A stretch of 64,000 nucleotides of DNA from Candidatus Paralachnospira caecorum (GCA_904379015.1 CAJFHG010000008.1:1-64000), one strand, 5' to 3'; shown: positions 33,745-45,031, numbered from the stretch's first letter. Numbers and translations are program-made. The notes: generated from the sequence alone by a model not told the origin.

Positions 33745-34494
33745 CTACAGAGAAAGGATCTCCGGCTCGCCTTCCGTGATCAGGATCGTATTCTCATAAT
33801 GGGCCGACAGGGATCCGTCCTCTGTCACCACGGTCCATTCGTCATCCGTCCATACCACTTCCGGCCGTCCCAGATTGATCATCGGCTCCACCGCCAGCGT
33901 CATGCCCGCCCTCAGGCGGATTCCTCTGCGCCCCGTATCAAAATTGGGCACCTCGGGGGACTCGTGCATCTCAGTGCCGATGCCGTGCCCGACCAGATCA
34001 CGCACCACGCCGAAACCGAACTGCTCGCAGTATTTCTGGATCGCGGTTCCGATATCATTCAGATGATTGCCTGCTTTCGCGAATTTCATACCTTCAAAAA
34101 AGCTCTGTCTGGTCACCTCGATCAGTTTTTCCGCTTCCCTGCTGATCGCTCCGATCCCGTAGGTCCTGGCAGCGTCCGACTGATATCCTTTGTAGATCAG
34201 GCCCGTATCGAGGCTCACAATGTCTCCCTCGTGGATCACCCGGCTCCTTGTGGGGATCCCGTGGACGACTTCATCATTGATCGATACACATACTGACGCG
34301 GGAAATCCGTTGTAATTGAGAAAGGAGGGGACGCATCCGTAGCTTCGGATGATCTCTTCACAGATATGGTCAACTTCCTTCGTTGTCATTCCCGCGTGAA
34401 TTTCCTTTTCAAGTTCTGCGTGGGTTTTGGCAAGAAGACGTCCGGCTTCCCTCATCAGTTCGATTTCTCTTTCTGATTTAATGGTAACTGCCAT
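33745..34494 (-). CDS. map: Methionine aminopeptidase, type I
   Basis: Removes the N-terminal methionine from nascent proteins. The pita-bread fold's metal ligands are visible: Asp in VSLDTGLIY and SDAARTYG, His in VGHGIGTEMHE, Glu in VEPMINLG and in TVVTEDGSLSAHYENT. It has 249 residues, normal for the short type I form. One base separates the adk stop codon from this start. Confidence 0.97.
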   Translation of the reverse strand: MAVTIKSEREIELMREAGRLLAKTHAELEKEIHAGMTTKEVDHICEEIIRSYGCVPSFLNYNGFPASVCVSINDEVVHGIPTRSRVIHEGDIVSLDTGLIYKGYQSDAARTYGIGAISREAEKLIEVTRQSFFEGMKFAKAGNHLNDIGTAIQKYCEQFGFGVVRDLVGHGIGTEMHESPEVPNFDTGRRGIRLRAGMTLAVEPMINLGRPEVVWTDDEWTVVTEDGSLSAHYENTILITEGEPEILSL

Positions 34495-34495
34495 G

Positions 34496-35140
34496 TTATT
34501 CTCCTATTATCCTGCAGATATCTTCAAAAACCTCTTCCATGTCCTTTGTGCCGTCGACTCCGGCCAGACATCCTTTTTTCTTATAATAATCAATCAGCGG
34601 CTGTGTCTGCTCATGGTAAACGGAAAGACGCTTTGTCACAGTCTCCGGTTTGTCGTCGTCCCTGAGGATCAGCGCTTCCCCGCATCTGTCGCAGATTCCT
34701 TCCTTTTTCGCCGGCGCGTGCACCACATGATAGGTGGCTCCGCATCCCACACAGGCACGTCTGCCCGACATTCTGCGGACAATGTGCTCATCCGGCACTT
34801 CTACATCGATGGCGAAATCAATGCGCTGCCCCATGGAGGCAAGCACTTCATCCAGGCTCTCAGCCTGCGGTATGGTCCTGGGAAATCCGTCCAGTACATA
34901 GCCCTTTTCACAGTCATCCTGTTTTACCCGGTCAGCCACAAGGTCCACGACCAGTTCGTCCGGGACAAGCGCCCCCTGATCCATATAAGCCTTGGCCTTT
35001 TTCCCCAGCTCCGTGCCGTTCTTGATGTTCGCCCGGAAAATATCGCCCGTTGAAATGTGCGGGATCTGATATTTGTCGGCAATCTTCTTCGCCTGTGTTC
35101 CCTTCCCCGCTCCGGGCGCGCCCAGCATAATCAATCTCAT
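34496..35140 (-). CDS. adk: Adenylate kinase, zinc-type
   Basis: Interconverts ATP + AMP and 2 ADP. The P-loop is GAPGAGKGTQAKKIA, and the LID carries four cysteines (CVGCG and CDRCG) for structural zinc, as in Gram-positive enzymes. The ATG seven bases after GGAGG gives 214 residues; a 25-residue upstream extension has no ribosome binding site and was rejected. Confidence 0.97.
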   Translation of the reverse strand: MRLIMLGAPGAGKGTQAKKIADKYQIPHISTGDIFRANIKNGTELGKKAKAYMDQGALVPDELVVDLVADRVKQDDCEKGYVLDGFPRTIPQAESLDEVLASMGQRIDFAIDVEVPDEHIVRRMSGRRACVGCGATYHVVHAPAKKEGICDRCGEALILRDDDKPETVTKRLSVYHEQTQPLIDYYKKKGCLAGVDGTKDMEEVFEDICRIIGE

Positions 35141-35275
35141 ACCGTTACCTCCATTCCGCCGGTTCCCTTCCGCCTTCCGGAATCTTTCCCGGAAAGCAAA
35201 AAAGAATCCTGTCATGCAAATCGGATAGGGGGAGAAACGCTTCCCCTATCCGCCGCGCTTGCCGCGCAGGATTGT

Positions 35276-36592
35276 TTAATCATTTAAAAAGCCTTTGTAA
35301 TACCTTACCAGTGTCAGAGACTCGATCTGCTTCAATGTCTCAAGGATAACACCCACGATAATGATGATGGATGTGCCTCCGAAGGACAGCTGGCCGATCC
35401 CGAACAGACCGGAGAAGATGATCGGAATCACCGCCACAATGAGCAGTCCCACCGCGCCGATGAATACGATGTAGTTCAGGATCCTGTTCAGATAATCAGA
35501 AGTCGGTCTGCCCGGACGGATGCCGGGGATAAAACCGCCCTGTTTCTTCATGTTGTCAGCGATCTCAATCGGGTTGAAGGTGATCGAGGTATAAAAATAA
35601 GCAAACGCGATGATCAGTACAATATATACGATCAGACCCAGTGTCAGAATCGGATCATCCGGATTACACCAGTTGGAGGAAGAAAGCCCCTGAAGGATCC
35701 GGCCTCCCACTGTAGTATAGTCCACACTGAAGAACTGCGCGATGACCACCGGGAAGGACATCAGGGAGGACGCGAAGATCACCGGGATCACGCCGGCGGT
35801 GTTCACCTTCAGCGGAATGTTGCTGGACTGTCCGCCCACAAATCTCCGTCCCTGCATCTTCTTCGCGTACTGCACGGGGATTCTTCTCTCGCCGCCCTGC
35901 AGCATCACGACAAATCCGACGATCGCCAGGATGATCACTACGATGATGACTGCCGCGAGAGCTGCCATCGCCACGGATTTTCCTGACATAAAGGTGCTGT
36001 AAAGTGTCGCGAAATCATCCGGAAGGCCGGAAAGGATGTTCACCAGCAGGATGATGGAAATACCGTTTCCGACACCCTTCTCCGTGATCCGCTCTCCCAG
36101 CCACATCAGCATCGCGCTTCCTGCCGTCATGGTGACGATTACGACGATCGCGTTATACCATGTGAAATCGATCAGCAGACCGGAACGGCCGAAGCCGATC
36201 GTCATGGCAGTTGACTCGATCAGGGCCAGCGCCACGGTCACATATCTTGTGATCTTGGCAATGACCTTTCTTCCCTCTTCCCCTTCCTTCTGCATTTCCT
36301 CCAGCTTCGGAATCGCGATGGTCAGAAGCTGAATGATAATGGAGGATGTAATGTAGGGGGTAATGCTCAGCGCGAACACGGACATGCTGGTGAAGGAACC
36401 GCCCGTCATGGCATCAAAGAAATTGAATGCCGTACCGGACTGGCTGGCAAACCACTGAGCGAAATAATCCGTGTTGACGCCCGGAATCGGCAGCAGCGCG
36501 CCGATTCTCACCACGATCAGAATGAGGAAGGTATACAGAATCCTCTTTCTGACTTCTTTGACTTTTAATGCATTCCGGAATGCCTTCCACAT
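35276..36592 (-). CDS. secY: Protein translocase subunit SecY
   Basis: Channel-forming subunit of the Sec translocon in the cytoplasmic membrane, 438 residues with about ten membrane helices. It starts MWKAFRNALKVKEVRKRILYT and includes the cytoplasmic loop RRIPVQYAKKMQGRRFVGGQSSNIPLKVN. It follows rplO by one base. A 135-base gap to adk contains no gene. Confidence 0.98.
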   Translation of the reverse strand: MWKAFRNALKVKEVRKRILYTFLILIVVRIGALLPIPGVNTDYFAQWFASQSGTAFNFFDAMTGGSFTSMSVFALSITPYITSSIIIQLLTIAIPKLEEMQKEGEEGRKVIAKITRYVTVALALIESTAMTIGFGRSGLLIDFTWYNAIVVIVTMTAGSAMLMWLGERITEKGVGNGISIILLVNILSGLPDDFATLYSTFMSGKSVAMAALAAVIIVVIILAIVGFVVMLQGGERRIPVQYAKKMQGRRFVGGQSSNIPLKVNTAGVIPVIFASSLMSFPVVIAQFFSVDYTTVGGRILQGLSSSNWCNPDDPILTLGLIVYIVLIIAFAYFYTSITFNPIEIADNMKKQGGFIPGIRPGRPTSDYLNRILNYIVFIGAVGLLIVAVIPIIFSGLFGIGQLSFGGTSIIIIVGVILETLKQIESLTLVRYYKGFLND

Positions 36593-36593
36593 A

Positions 36594-37034
36594 TTAGATC
36601 ACCTCTGCACTTCCACCAGCAGCTTCAATCTTTGCTTTTGCACCCTCACTGAATGCGTTTACTTTGACCGCAAGCTTTTTGGTTAATTCACCGTTTCCGA
36701 GAATCTTGACGCCGTCTCTGGGATTCTTCACGATTCCGGCAGCCATCAGCGAATTCACTGTCACTACGGAATCATTATCGAATTTTTCAAGAGCGTCTAC
36801 GTTAATACCTACGATCTGTTTTGAATTTCTGTTTGTGAAGCCTCTCTTGGGAAGTCTTCTGTACAAAGGCATCTGACCACCTTCAAAACCAGGCCTAGGG
36901 GCGCCTGAACGCGCTTTCTGTCCTTTATGTCCCTTTCCTGCTGTCTTGCCGTTTCCTGAACCGTGTCCGCGGCCTCTTCTGAACGCGTCGCTGTGCTTGG
37001 AGCCCTCAGCGGGTCTTAAGTTTGATAACTCCAT
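36594..37034 (-). CDS. rplO: 50S ribosomal protein L15
   Basis: Large-subunit assembly protein, 146 residues: [16 protein letters not shown], a Gly/Lys/Arg-rich N-terminal tail ([20 protein letters not shown]) and the globular end. The ATG at 37034 is chosen because the in-frame GTG nine bases upstream overlaps GGAGG. Confidence 0.97.
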   Translation of the reverse strand: MELSNLRPAEGSKHSDAFRRGRGHGSGNGKTAGKGHKGQKARSGAPRPGFEGGQMPLYRRLPKRGFTNRNSKQIVGINVDALEKFDNDSVVTVNSLMAAGIVKNPRDGVKILGNGELTKKLAVKVNAFSEGAKAKIEAAGGSAEVI

Positions 37035-37055
37035 TTTGTGCACCTCCTTCTGGAA

Positions 37056-37238
37056 TTAGATTTCTTCTACTTTCACCAAATGCTTGACATGCCAGATCAT
37101 TCCTCTGACCGCATCGTTATCCGGAAGCTCTACTGTCTTGTTCAGTTTTCTGAGGCCCAGAGCTTCCACTGTTTTTCTGTGTTTGGGGATCGCACCGATG
37201 GGAGATTTCACCAGTGTCACTTTTAATTTCTCTGCCAT
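37056..37238 (-). CDS. rpmD: 50S ribosomal protein L30
   Basis: Small bacterial-type L30 of 60 residues ([24 protein letters not shown]), between rpsE and rplO as usual. Confidence 0.96.
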   Translation of the reverse strand: MAEKLKVTLVKSPIGAIPKHRKTVEALGLRKLNKTVELPDNDAVRGMIWHVKHLVKVEEI

Positions 37239-37252
37239 TTTCGTTTCCTCCT

Positions 37253-37762
37253 TTAGCCAATCAGCTCTTCCACAGATTTCCCGCGGTTCTTGGCAACTTC
37301 TTCAGGAGTCTTTAAGCTCTGAAGGCCCTGCAGGGTGGCAAGGACAACGTTCTGCTTGTTGTTGGAGCCAAGGGATTTTGTCCTGATGTTCTTGATTCCT
37401 GCCATTTCCAGCACGTTACGGGCAGGACCACCGGCGATTACACCGGTACCTTCGGGAGCTCTCTTCAGCAGCACGCAGGCGCTTCCGAATTTTCCGATAA
37501 AATCATGAGGGATGCTTCTGTTCTCATCTACGGGAATTTCAACCAGGTTCTTCATTGCCGCTTCTTTGCCCTTGCGGATCGCTTCGGGAATTTCAGCAGC
37601 CTTGCCCATACCGGCTCCCACATGTCCATTGCCGTCGCCTACGACCACCAGCGCTGTAAAACGCATGGTACGTCCGCCCTTGACAGTCTTGGATACACGC
37701 TTAATCGCAACTACTTTGTCTGACAGCTCCAGCTGGCTGGCATCAATAATGGTACGTTTCAT
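37253..37762 (-). CDS. rpsE: 30S ribosomal protein S5
   Basis: Small-subunit protein important for decoding accuracy, 169 residues. The double-stranded RNA-binding part [19 protein letters not shown] and the [20 protein letters not shown] motif are intact. The ATG after GGAGGAGAACAC is used; a 46-codon upstream extension is antisense-like and overlaps rplR. Confidence 0.97.
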   Translation of the reverse strand: MKRTIIDASQLELSDKVVAIKRVSKTVKGGRTMRFTALVVVGDGNGHVGAGMGKAAEIPEAIRKGKEAAMKNLVEIPVDENRSIPHDFIGKFGSACVLLKRAPEGTGVIAGGPARNVLEMAGIKNIRTKSLGSNNKQNVVLATLQGLQSLKTPEEVAKNRGKSVEELIG

Positions 37763-37778
37763 GTGTTCTCCTCCTAAA

Positions 37779-38147
37779 TTAGAATTCCAGACCAGCTTCA
37801 CGAGCTGCATCTGCCAACGCCTTGATCTTGCCCTGATAGATGAAACCGCCTCTGTCGAACACGACAGTGGTGATGCCCTTCTCCAGTGCCTTCTTCGCAA
37901 TAACTGTGCCCAGATGAGCGGCTGCCTCTACGTTGTTTGTCTTCTCGAGCTCAGCCTTCACATCCTTCTGCAGAGTGGACGCGGATACCAGAGTATTTCC
38001 TACCGTATCGTCAATAATCTGAGCGTACATATGATTATTGCTTCTAAACACACAAAGACGCGGTCTTTCAGCAGTTCCACTGAAACGATTGCGGATTTTT
38101 CTATGTTTATTACGACGGACTTCCGTTCTTGATTCCTTGCTAATCAT
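37779..38147 (-). CDS. rplR: 50S ribosomal protein L18
   Basis: 5S rRNA-binding protein, 122 residues ([36 protein letters not shown]). The ATG at 38147 follows AAGGAGTGACTAAA; the in-frame GTG three codons upstream overlaps that ribosome binding site. Confidence 0.97.
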   Translation of the reverse strand: MISKESRTEVRRNKHRKIRNRFSGTAERPRLCVFRSNNHMYAQIIDDTVGNTLVSASTLQKDVKAELEKTNNVEAAAHLGTVIAKKALEKGITTVVFDRGGFIYQGKIKALADAAREAGLEF

Positions 38148-38168
38148 TTTAGTCACTCCTTCTATTTA

Positions 38169-38711
38169 TTATTTTTTACCGGTCTTGCCGACTTTGCGTC
38201 TGATCACTTCATCAGCATACTTGATGCCCTTGCCCTTGTAAGGCTCAGGACGTCTCTTGTCTCTGATCTCAGCAGCATACTGGCCGACTTTCTCTTTATC
38301 GATACCCTTTACGATGATTTTGTTCTGGCCGTCCACAACGGATTCCAGACCTTCGGGATCTTCCATTTCAACCGGATGGGAGTAACCCAGGGAAAGAATC
38401 AGCTTCTTGCCCTGCTTCTGTGCCCTGTAGCCGACACCGTTTACCTCGAGCGCTTTCTCATAGCCCTCGGTAACGCCGTGTACCATGTTGGCGATCAGGC
38501 TTCTGGTCAAACCATGTAAAGATTTCATTTTCTTTAAATCATTGGGTCTTGTAACTACCACATGGCCATCCTCCAGCTTGATGTCCATCTCCGAGGGAAG
38601 GACTCTCTCCAGAGTTCCCTTGGGGCCCTTGACAGTTACCTTGTTATTTTCTGCAATATCGACTGTTACGCCAGCCGGTACCGCGATTGGCATTCTTCCT
38701 ATACGTGACAT
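38169..38711 (-). CDS. rplF: 50S ribosomal protein L6
   Basis: Large-subunit protein near the factor-binding site, 180 residues. It starts [19 protein letters not shown] and ends [28 protein letters not shown] with the family's GKGI motif. Confidence 0.97.
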   Translation of the reverse strand: MSRIGRMPIAVPAGVTVDIAENNKVTVKGPKGTLERVLPSEMDIKLEDGHVVVTRPNDLKKMKSLHGLTRSLIANMVHGVTEGYEKALEVNGVGYRAQKQGKKLILSLGYSHPVEMEDPEGLESVVDGQNKIIVKGIDKEKVGQYAAEIRDKRRPEPYKGKGIKYADEVIRRKVGKTGKK

Positions 38712-38827
38712 GCCCGTACCTCCTTAAAATGGTTAATAGTAGTTCGTTAATCGCGCGAGCAGACAGCCCGGATCAGCCGTTCACTCTTCACTATTAACTG
38801 TAAATATATGCGTCAGGCCGCTTCCGC

Positions 38828-39229
38828 CTACCAGACGAAAGCCAGTACCTCGCCGCCTACATTCTGCTGTCTTGCTTCTTTGTCGGTCATCACGCCCTTG
38901 TTGGTGGAAATGATCGCGATGCCTAAGCCGCCCAGTACCTTGGGAAGCTCATCCTTGCCAGCGTATACACGCAGACCGGGCTTGGAAATTCTCTTCAGTC
39001 CGGTAATGATCTTTTCGTTCTTGTCCTTGCCGTATTTCAGTGTGGCGCGGATGGTCTTGAAAGCGCCGTCCTCGACCAGGTCGTACTTTGCAAGATATCC
39101 TTCGTCAACCAGAATATCGGCGATTGCCAGTTTCATCTTTGATGCAGGAATATCTACTGTATCATGCTTTGCAGTATTTGCGTTACGGATTCTTGTAAGC
39201 ATATCTGCAATGGGATCGCTCATAGTCAT
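38828..39229 (-). CDS. rpsH: 30S ribosomal protein S8
   Basis: 16S rRNA-binding protein of 133 residues and, in E. coli, repressor of the spc operon. Starts [20 protein letters not shown] and has the conserved [19 protein letters not shown] region. A 116-base gap without genes follows before rplF. Confidence 0.97.
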   Translation of the reverse strand: MTMSDPIADMLTRIRNANTAKHDTVDIPASKMKLAIADILVDEGYLAKYDLVEDGAFKTIRATLKYGKDKNEKIITGLKRISKPGLRVYAGKDELPKVLGGLGIAIISTNKGVMTDKEARQQNVGGEVLAFVW

Positions 39230-39313
39230 CTTAATTTGCCTCCTTGTTTATATTTGCATCAACGGGGGTGAAATCCCTCGCCTGGCGGCGGGATTCACCA
39301 AGCGGATTTTCGC

Positions 39314-39499
39314 TTACCAGCTTGCCTTTTTCACTCCGGGGATCTGTCCTTTATATGCCAGCTCACGGAAGCAAATTCTGCAAATTCCGTATTTTCTCAG
39401 GTATGCGTGCGGACGGCCGCAGATTCTGCAGCGGCTGTATTCTCTTGTGGAGAATTTCGCCGGTCTCTGCTGTTTGATCTTCATTGAAGTTTTTGCCAT
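39314..39499 (-). CDS. rpsZ: 30S ribosomal protein S14, zinc type
   Basis: Short S14 of 61 residues with the zinc ribbon CRICGRP...CRICF, the type Z form found in most Gram-positive bacteria. Gene order rplE-rpsZ-rpsH is standard. Confidence 0.96.
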   Translation of the reverse strand: MAKTSMKIKQQRPAKFSTREYSRCRICGRPHAYLRKYGICRICFRELAYKGQIPGVKKASW

Positions 39500-39515
39500 T
39501 TGATTTTCCTCCTAA

Positions 39516-40055
39516 TTATTTCGCAAAAGGCATATTGAATAATCTCAAAAGTTCACGTGCCTCTTCATCGGTCTTGGCAGTGGTAACGAAAATCACGTCC
39601 ATGCCTCTTACCTTGTCAACCTTATCATATTCAATCTCAGGGAAAATCAGCTGTTCCTTGATACCGAGAGCATAATTTCCTCTGCCGTCGAACGCATTGG
39701 GATTTACGCCGCGGAAGTCACGTACACGGGGCAGTGCCAGGTTTACCAGACGGTCAACAAATTCATACATTTTCTCGCCGCGCAGGGTTACTTTGCAGCC
39801 GATGGCCATGCCTTCTCTGATCTTGAAGTTGGCGATGGACTTCTTCGCTTTTGTAAGAACAGCCTTCTGTCCGGTGATGGTTTCCATATCTTTAACGGCA
39901 GAATCAAGAATCTTCGCGTTTTCCTTCGCTTCGCCGACGCCCATGTTGACAACGACTTTCTCCAGCTTCGGAATCTCCATTACATTCTTGTAGCCGAATT
40001 TCTTCTGCATCGCATCTCTGATCTCATTCAGATATAAATCTTTTAATCTACTCAA
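39516..40055 (-). CDS. rplE: 50S ribosomal protein L5
   Basis: 5S rRNA-binding protein that contacts S13, 179 residues. Recognised by [39 protein letters not shown] and the C-terminal [16 protein letters not shown]. Confidence 0.98.
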   Translation of the reverse strand: MSRLKDLYLNEIRDAMQKKFGYKNVMEIPKLEKVVVNMGVGEAKENAKILDSAVKDMETITGQKAVLTKAKKSIANFKIREGMAIGCKVTLRGEKMYEFVDRLVNLALPRVRDFRGVNPNAFDGRGNYALGIKEQLIFPEIEYDKVDKVRGMDVIFVTTAKTDEEARELLRLFNMPFAK

Positions 40056-40075
40056 TTTCCTGACCTCCTCTCCGA

Positions 40076-40414
40076 TTAATCTATTACTTTTCTGGCCTCG
40101 TTCTTGGCCACTCTCTTGACAACTCTCTTCTGTCTGCCGTTTACTTCCTTGTACTCTACCTGGAAGCCGACTCTGACAGGCTTTCCGTCAACGAGGAGCA
40201 TCACGTTGGAAGCGTCGATGGGAGCTTCCACATTGATAATGCCGCCCTGCTGATTCTGCGCGCTGGGCTTCGTATGCTTGGAAACCATATTGATGCCTTC
40301 CACGATCACACGGCCCTTCTCGCGGTCTACGCGGATAACCTTGCCTTCTTTTCCTTTATCTTTGCCGGCGATCACCTTTACCATGTCGCCTCTTTTGATC
40401 TTCATTGTAGCCAC
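40076..40414 (-). CDS. rplX: 50S ribosomal protein L24
   Basis: Assembly initiator protein with an N-terminal KOW motif ([21 protein letters not shown]), 112 residues. A GTG start at 40414, nine bases after GGAGG, is used; an ATG three codons later would also be acceptable. Confidence 0.95.
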   Translation of the reverse strand: MATMKIKRGDMVKVIAGKDKGKEGKVIRVDREKGRVIVEGINMVSKHTKPSAQNQQGGIINVEAPIDASNVMLLVDGKPVRVGFQVEYKEVNGRQKRVVKRVAKNEARKVID

Positions 40415-40428
40415 CCTTAAGCACCTCC

Positions 40429-40797
40429 TTATAATACTTCGGGAGCAAGGGAAACGATCTTCATGAACTGTTTCTCTCTCAGCTCTCTCGCAACGGGTCC
40501 AAAGATACGGGTACCTCTGGGGGTCTTGTCATCTCTGATGATGACGGCAGCATTTTCGTCGAATCTGATATAGGAACCGTCTTTCCGGCGGGTGCTGTTC
40601 ACAGTGCGGACCACAACAGCCTTCACCACATCACCCTTTTTTACAACACCGCCAGGTGTTGCATCTTTGACCGAAGCAACGATCACGTCGCCAATACTTG
40701 CATATCTTCTGGTGGAGCCGCCCATTACACGGATGCAGAGGAGCTCTTTGGCACCAGTGTTGTCAGCCACCTTCAGTCTGGTTTCTTGCTGAATCAT
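40429..40797 (-). CDS. rplN: 50S ribosomal protein L14
   Basis: Large-subunit protein at the subunit interface, 122 residues: [27 protein letters not shown], ending [16 protein letters not shown]. Very well conserved and full length. Confidence 0.98.
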   Translation of the reverse strand: MIQQETRLKVADNTGAKELLCIRVMGGSTRRYASIGDVIVASVKDATPGGVVKKGDVVKAVVVRTVNSTRRKDGSYIRFDENAAVIIRDDKTPRGTRIFGPVARELREKQFMKIVSLAPEVL

Positions 40798-40827
40798 GAT
40801 AACTCTCCTTTCAGTCGGATTAAAAGC

Positions 40828-41082
40828 TTATTTCGCTTTTTCGATAATCTCGACAAGTCTCCATCTCTTATCCTTGGACAGCGGTCTTGTTTCCATTACT
40901 TTTACTGTATCGCCGATTGCACACTCGTTCTTCTCGTCATGTGCCTTCAGTTTATAAGTTCTCTTCACGATCTTGCCGTATAAAGGATGTTTTACATGGT
41001 CTTCGATTGCAACGACAACTGTCTTGTCCATCTTGTCGCTGACAACCTTGCCAGTACGCGTTTTTCTCAAATTTCTCTCCAC
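40828..41082 (-). CDS. rpsQ: 30S ribosomal protein S17
   Basis: OB-fold 16S rRNA-binding protein of 84 residues ([32 protein letters not shown]). The GTG at 41082 is preferred. The ATG six codons upstream precedes and overlaps the AAAGGAGAA ribosome binding site and would add residues not typical of S17. Confidence 0.93.
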   Translation of the reverse strand: MERNLRKTRTGKVVSDKMDKTVVVAIEDHVKHPLYGKIVKRTYKLKAHDEKNECAIGDTVKVMETRPLSKDKRWRLVEIIEKAK

Positions 41083-41111
41083 GGATGGTTCTCCTTTCAT
41101 AGCGCTTATGA

Positions 41112-41315
41112 CTATTTGGCAGCCTTCGCGGTAATCACAGTCTGAATTCTGGCGATGTTCTTGCGAACTTCTTTGATTCTGCTTGTGTTATCCAGCTGGT
41201 TGGTTGCATTCTGAAATCTCAGGTTGAAAAGTTCCTTTTTAGCAGCTACTAATTCATTATTTAATTCTGCAACGGATTTTGTATTTAAATCTTTTACATA
41301 ATCTTTAATTTTCAC
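41112..41315 (-). CDS. rpmC: 50S ribosomal protein L29
   Basis: Helical hairpin protein at the exit tunnel, 67 residues ([22 protein letters not shown]). The GTG at 41315, eight bases after AAGGCGG, gives the usual start; the gene overlaps the end of rplP by 11 bases. Confidence 0.93.
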   Translation of the reverse strand: MKIKDYVKDLNTKSVAELNNELVAAKKELFNLRFQNATNQLDNTSRIKEVRKNIARIQTVITAKAAK

Positions 41316-41742
41316 TGTTATCACCGCCTTCTAAGTCTGCGCGAGAAACGATCTTGCATTTTACTGGCAGCTTGTGCATAGCAAGACGCAAAGCTTCTCT
41401 GGCTGTTTCCTCTGCTACCCCTGCGATCTCAAACATCACACGGCCGGGTTTGACAACAGCTACCCAGTACTCCAGGGAGCCCTTACCAGAACCCATACGG
41501 GTTTCAGCCGGTTTCGTAGTTACGGGCTTATCGGGGAAAATTTTGATCCAGACTTTTCCGCCACGCTTGATATATCTGGTCATGGCAATACGGGCAGCCT
41601 CAATCTGATTGGATTTGATCCATGCGGGCTCCACTGCCACAAGACCGAATTCACCATTGCTGATTCTATTTCCTCTCATGGCTTTTCCTGCCATGGTTCC
41701 ACGAAACTGTTTACGACGTTTCACTCTCTTAGGCATTAACAT
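41305..41742 (-). CDS. rplP: 50S ribosomal protein L16
   Basis: Large-subunit protein near the A site, 145 residues. Starts [25 protein letters not shown] and contains [26 protein letters not shown]. Its start codon overlaps the rpsC stop codon, so translation is coupled. Confidence 0.98.
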   Translation of the reverse strand: MLMPKRVKRRKQFRGTMAGKAMRGNRISNGEFGLVAVEPAWIKSNQIEAARIAMTRYIKRGGKVWIKIFPDKPVTTKPAETRMGSGKGSLEYWVAVVKPGRVMFEIAGVAEETAREALRLAMHKLPVKCKIVSRADLEGGDNSEN

Positions 41743-42398
41743 TATTTAGCTCCCCCTTCCTTCTTCGCCGGAAGAACTTCGCCTTTGTAGATCCATACCT
41801 TTACGCCAACCTTGCCGTAGGTAGTATCTGCTTCGGCGAAACCATAATCGATGTCTGCTCTCAGGGTCTGCAGCGGAATTGTTCCGTCGCTGTAAAACTC
41901 AGTACGCGCCATATCCGCGCCGCCCAGACGTCCGGATGCGCATGTCTTGATTCCCAGCGCGCCGGCCTTCATGGTTCTTGACATGGTGGACTTCATGGCA
42001 CGTCTGAAGGAAATACGGTTCTCAAGCTGAAGGGCGATGCTCTCCGCAACCAGCTGCGCGTCCTTGTCAGGTCTCTTTACTTCCTTGATATCGATGAAGA
42101 GCTTCTGATCCTTCATGATCATCTTCTGTACCTGCGCCTTCAGTTTCTCGATCTCTGCGCCGCCCTTGCCGATCACAATGCCGGGCTTTGCTGTATGGAT
42201 AATCACCTTTACGCGGTCGGACGCTCTCTCGATCTCGATTCTGGAAATGCCCGCGCTGTAAAGCTTCTTTTTCAGGAATGTTCTGATCTTATGATCTTCT
42301 ACCAGCTTATCTGCGAAATCAGCTCCGGCATACCATCTGGAATCCCAGTCTTTGATAATGCCGACTCTTAAGCCATGAGGATTTACCTTCTGTCCCAT
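41742..42398 (-). CDS. rpsC: 30S ribosomal protein S3
   Basis: Head protein of the small subunit with mRNA helicase role, 218 residues. Starts [18 protein letters not shown]; the KH domain shows [22 protein letters not shown]. The ATG at 42398 follows AAGGAGGAAAAT; a longer frame upstream overlaps rplV and was rejected. Confidence 0.98.
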   Translation of the reverse strand: MGQKVNPHGLRVGIIKDWDSRWYAGADFADKLVEDHKIRTFLKKKLYSAGISRIEIERASDRVKVIIHTAKPGIVIGKGGAEIEKLKAQVQKMIMKDQKLFIDIKEVKRPDKDAQLVAESIALQLENRISFRRAMKSTMSRTMKAGALGIKTCASGRLGGADMARTEFYSDGTIPLQTLRADIDYGFAEADTTYGKVGVKVWIYKGEVLPAKKEGGAK

Positions 42399-42408
42399 AT
42401 TTTCCTCC

Positions 42409-42795
42409 TTATCTCTCATTCAGCACAACGGTAATGTGGCTCATTCTCTTTTCGATCCTGTAAGCTCTGCCCTGTGCCCTCGGTTTGATTCTCTTCATTG
42501 TCGGTCCCTTGTTCGCGTAGCACTCTTCCACGTACAGTCTCGCAGGGTCCATACCGTTGTTGTTCTCAGCGTTCGCTCTCGCTGATTCCAGCAATTTCTT
42601 TATCAAAGTAGAAGCATATCTGGGATTGTAGGTTACAATACCGAGCGCGGTATTCAGATCCTTGCCTCTGATGGCGTCCAATACGAAGCATGCCTTCTGA
42701 ACAGATACTCTAGCGTAAGATAACTTTGCTGAAGGCCTGGTATCTTTATTTTCATTTCTCTGTCTCTTAATCTGGCTTCTATGTCCCTTAGCCAT
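42409..42795 (-). CDS. rplV: 50S ribosomal protein L22
   Basis: Exit-tunnel protein, 128 residues. The core [32 protein letters not shown] and the tunnel-loop region [31 protein letters not shown] are intact. Confidence 0.97.
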   Translation of the reverse strand: MAKGHRSQIKRQRNENKDTRPSAKLSYARVSVQKACFVLDAIRGKDLNTALGIVTYNPRYASTLIKKLLESARANAENNNGMDPARLYVEECYANKGPTMKRIKPRAQGRAYRIEKRMSHITVVLNER

Positions 42796-42823
42796 GAATA
42801 AAACCTCCTTTCTTCATTTCCCC

Positions 42824-43102
42824 TTAGCGCCTGGTCTTCTTCTCGTCCTTGCCATGGCCTCTGTAGGTTCTGGTGGCAACGAATTCTCCAAGCTTGTGGC
42901 CTACCATATCCTCGGTAACATATACCGGAACATGTTTTCTGCCGTCATGAACTGCGATTGTATGTCCAACCATCTGCGGGAAAATGGTAGAACGGCGGGA
43001 CCAGGTCTTGATTACCTGTTTCTGCCCGGAAGCGTTCATCTCATCTACCTTCTTTAATAAATGAGCGTCTGCAAATGGTCCTTTTTTCAGTGAGCGAGCC
43101 AT
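42824..43102 (-). CDS. rpsS: 30S ribosomal protein S19
   Basis: Head protein that pairs with S13, 92 residues: [21 protein letters not shown], and [21 protein letters not shown] near the end. Confidence 0.98.
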   Translation of the reverse strand: MARSLKKGPFADAHLLKKVDEMNASGQKQVIKTWSRRSTIFPQMVGHTIAVHDGRKHVPVYVTEDMVGHKLGEFVATRTYRGHGKDEKKTRR

Positions 43103-43125
43103 TGGTTTACCTCCTTCTTAATCGA

Positions 43126-43968
43126 TTACTTAATGGTCTTGCCGTCGCGTCTTCTTACGATCAGCTTGTTGGACTGCTTATTCTTCTTTCTGGTCTTCAG
43201 ACCAAGGGCGGGTTTGCCCCAAGGAGTGCAGGGACCGGGACGTCCGATACCAGCCTTGCCTTCACCACCGCCGTGAGGATGGTCGTTGGGGTTCATAACG
43301 GAACCGCGGACTGTGGGACGGATGCCCATATGACGCTTGCGTCCTGCTTTACCAATGTTGATCAGGGAATGTTCTCCGTTTCCGACAACGCCGATGGTGG
43401 CGCGGCAGATGATGGGAACCATTCTCATTTCGCCGGAAGGAAGTCTCAGAGTTGCGTATTTGCCTTCCTTCGCCATGAGCTGCGCGCTTACGCCTGCGGA
43501 ACGGACCATCTGTCCGCCTGCGCCGGGATACAGCTCAACGTTGTGTACCTGAGCACCGATCGGGATATCTTTGAGCTCCAGGCAGTTGCCGATTCTTGCT
43601 TCAGCATGCTCTCCGCTCATAACCTTCATGCCGTCTTTCAGGCCCTCGGGTGCCAGGATATATGCCTTCTCGCCGTCTGCGTAGCAGATCAGCGCGATGT
43701 TTGCGCTTCTGTTGGGATCGTACTCGATTCCGATCACGGTTGCGGGAATCCCGTCTTTTCTTCTCTTGAAATCGATGATTCTGTATTTTCTTCTGGAACC
43801 GCCTCCGCGGTGTCTTACTGTAATCTTGCCCTGATTGTTGCGGCCGGAATTTTTCTTCAGAGAAACTACCAGAGACTTCTCAGGAGTGGTCTTGGTAATT
43901 TCAGAGAAATCAGAGCCGGTCATATTTCTTCTGGAAGGTGTATAGGGATTGTAAGTTTTAATTCCCAT
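43126..43968 (-). CDS. rplB: 50S ribosomal protein L2
   Basis: Largest 23S rRNA-binding protein, needed for subunit joining and peptidyl transfer, 280 residues. The C-terminal [22 protein letters not shown] contains the catalytic-centre-proximal histidine. A 113-base gap to rplW holds a short GC-rich hairpin (44056-44076) without a U tract. Confidence 0.98.
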   Translation of the reverse strand: MGIKTYNPYTPSRRNMTGSDFSEITKTTPEKSLVVSLKKNSGRNNQGKITVRHRGGGSRRKYRIIDFKRRKDGIPATVIGIEYDPNRSANIALICYADGEKAYILAPEGLKDGMKVMSGEHAEARIGNCLELKDIPIGAQVHNVELYPGAGGQMVRSAGVSAQLMAKEGKYATLRLPSGEMRMVPIICRATIGVVGNGEHSLINIGKAGRKRHMGIRPTVRGSVMNPNDHPHGGGEGKAGIGRPGPCTPWGKPALGLKTRKKNKQSNKLIVRRRDGKTIK

Positions 43969-44081
43969 TTCCTTACTCCTTTCTGCTGTACAACTCTGTC
44001 GAGTGTGTTTTTATCACGGCATAAGGTTCGCCGTATAGGTTCTAACGTCTGTCCCGCGCCGGCATCACCGGCCGGCGGTTT

Positions 44082-44381
44082 TTACAGACCCTCAAAAATC
44101 TCAATATCCGCGCTGTCCGCTGTCAGCTTTACGACTGCCTTCTTGGTAGCGGCTGTCTTGCCCACTGTACGGCCTCTTCTGCGCTCTTTGCCTTCACGGT
44201 TCATCGTGTTCACGGAGGCGACCTTTACGCCGGAGAACATCTTCTCAACCGCTTCCTTGATCATGGTCTTGTTCGCATCCACATGCACCAGGAATGTGTA
44301 CTTCTTCTCAGACATCTGATTCATGGACTTCTCTGTGATGACAGGCTTCAGGATTACATCATAGTACTTAATATCAGCCAT
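44082..44381 (-). CDS. rplW: 50S ribosomal protein L23
   Basis: Exit-site docking protein for trigger factor and SRP, 99 residues ([43 protein letters not shown]). Its first base is the last base of the rplD stop codon, indicating translational coupling. Confidence 0.97.
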   Translation of the reverse strand: MADIKYYDVILKPVITEKSMNQMSEKKYTFLVHVDANKTMIKEAVEKMFSGVKVASVNTMNREGKERRRGRTVGKTAATKKAVVKLTADSADIEIFEGL

Positions 44382-45001
44382 TATGCGTACACCTCCTCAA
44401 TCATTCTCACAGCCGCCTTTGTTGTGACCACTGTGTTGTACTTCAGGATATCATATACGTTGATCGTGGAGGTCAGAGCGGTCTTAACGCCCGCGATGTT
44501 GGCCGCGGATTTGATCACCTTCTCATCCTTCTCGTCCATAACCACGAGAGCCTTCTCCACTTTCAGGTTGTCAAGAACTGCCTTCATGGCCTTTGTCTTG
44601 AACTCATCGAGCTTCAGCTCATCCAGAACGATGAATTTGTTCTCAGCGACTCTGGATGTCAGAACAGACTTCAGAGCCAGCTTTCTCTCTTTTCTGTTGA
44701 GTCTGATCGTATAATCTCTGGGCTTTACGGCAAATACCATTCCGCCGCCGGTCCACTGGGGAGCTCTTGTTGATCCCTGTCTCGCATGACCGGTCCCCTT
44801 CTGTCTCCAGGGCTTCTTTCCGCCGCCGCTCACTTCAGAACGGGTCCTGGCGCTCTGTGTTCCCTGACGCTTGTTTGCCAGCTGGCTTACCACAGCCAAG
44901 TGTACCAGATGCTCATTCACTTCAACACCGAACACGGTATCGCTGAGCTCTAATGTGCCAACTGTATTGCCTTCCATATTGTAAACAGATACGTTTGCCA
45001 T
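44381..45001 (-). CDS. rplD: 50S ribosomal protein L4
   Basis: 23S rRNA-binding protein of 206 residues. Starts [19 protein letters not shown]; the extended loop [31 protein letters not shown] is conserved. In E. coli L4 also represses its own S10 operon; whether that applies here is unknown. The ATG follows AAGGAGGAACACACAG. Confidence 0.97.
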   Translation of the reverse strand: MANVSVYNMEGNTVGTLELSDTVFGVEVNEHLVHLAVVSQLANKRQGTQSARTRSEVSGGGKKPWRQKGTGHARQGSTRAPQWTGGGMVFAVKPRDYTIRLNRKERKLALKSVLTSRVAENKFIVLDELKLDEFKTKAMKAVLDNLKVEKALVVMDEKDEKVIKSAANIAGVKTALTSTINVYDILKYNTVVTTKAAVRMIEEVYA

Positions 45002-45031
45002 CTGTGTGTTCCTCCTTTCCAAGCAAAAACA

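Noticed and set aside
44056-44076. GC-rich hairpin between rplW and rplB as a terminator
   Set aside because: A CGCCGGC/GCCGGCG stem exists, but no T run follows on the minus strand and eight or more essential genes downstream depend on read-through.
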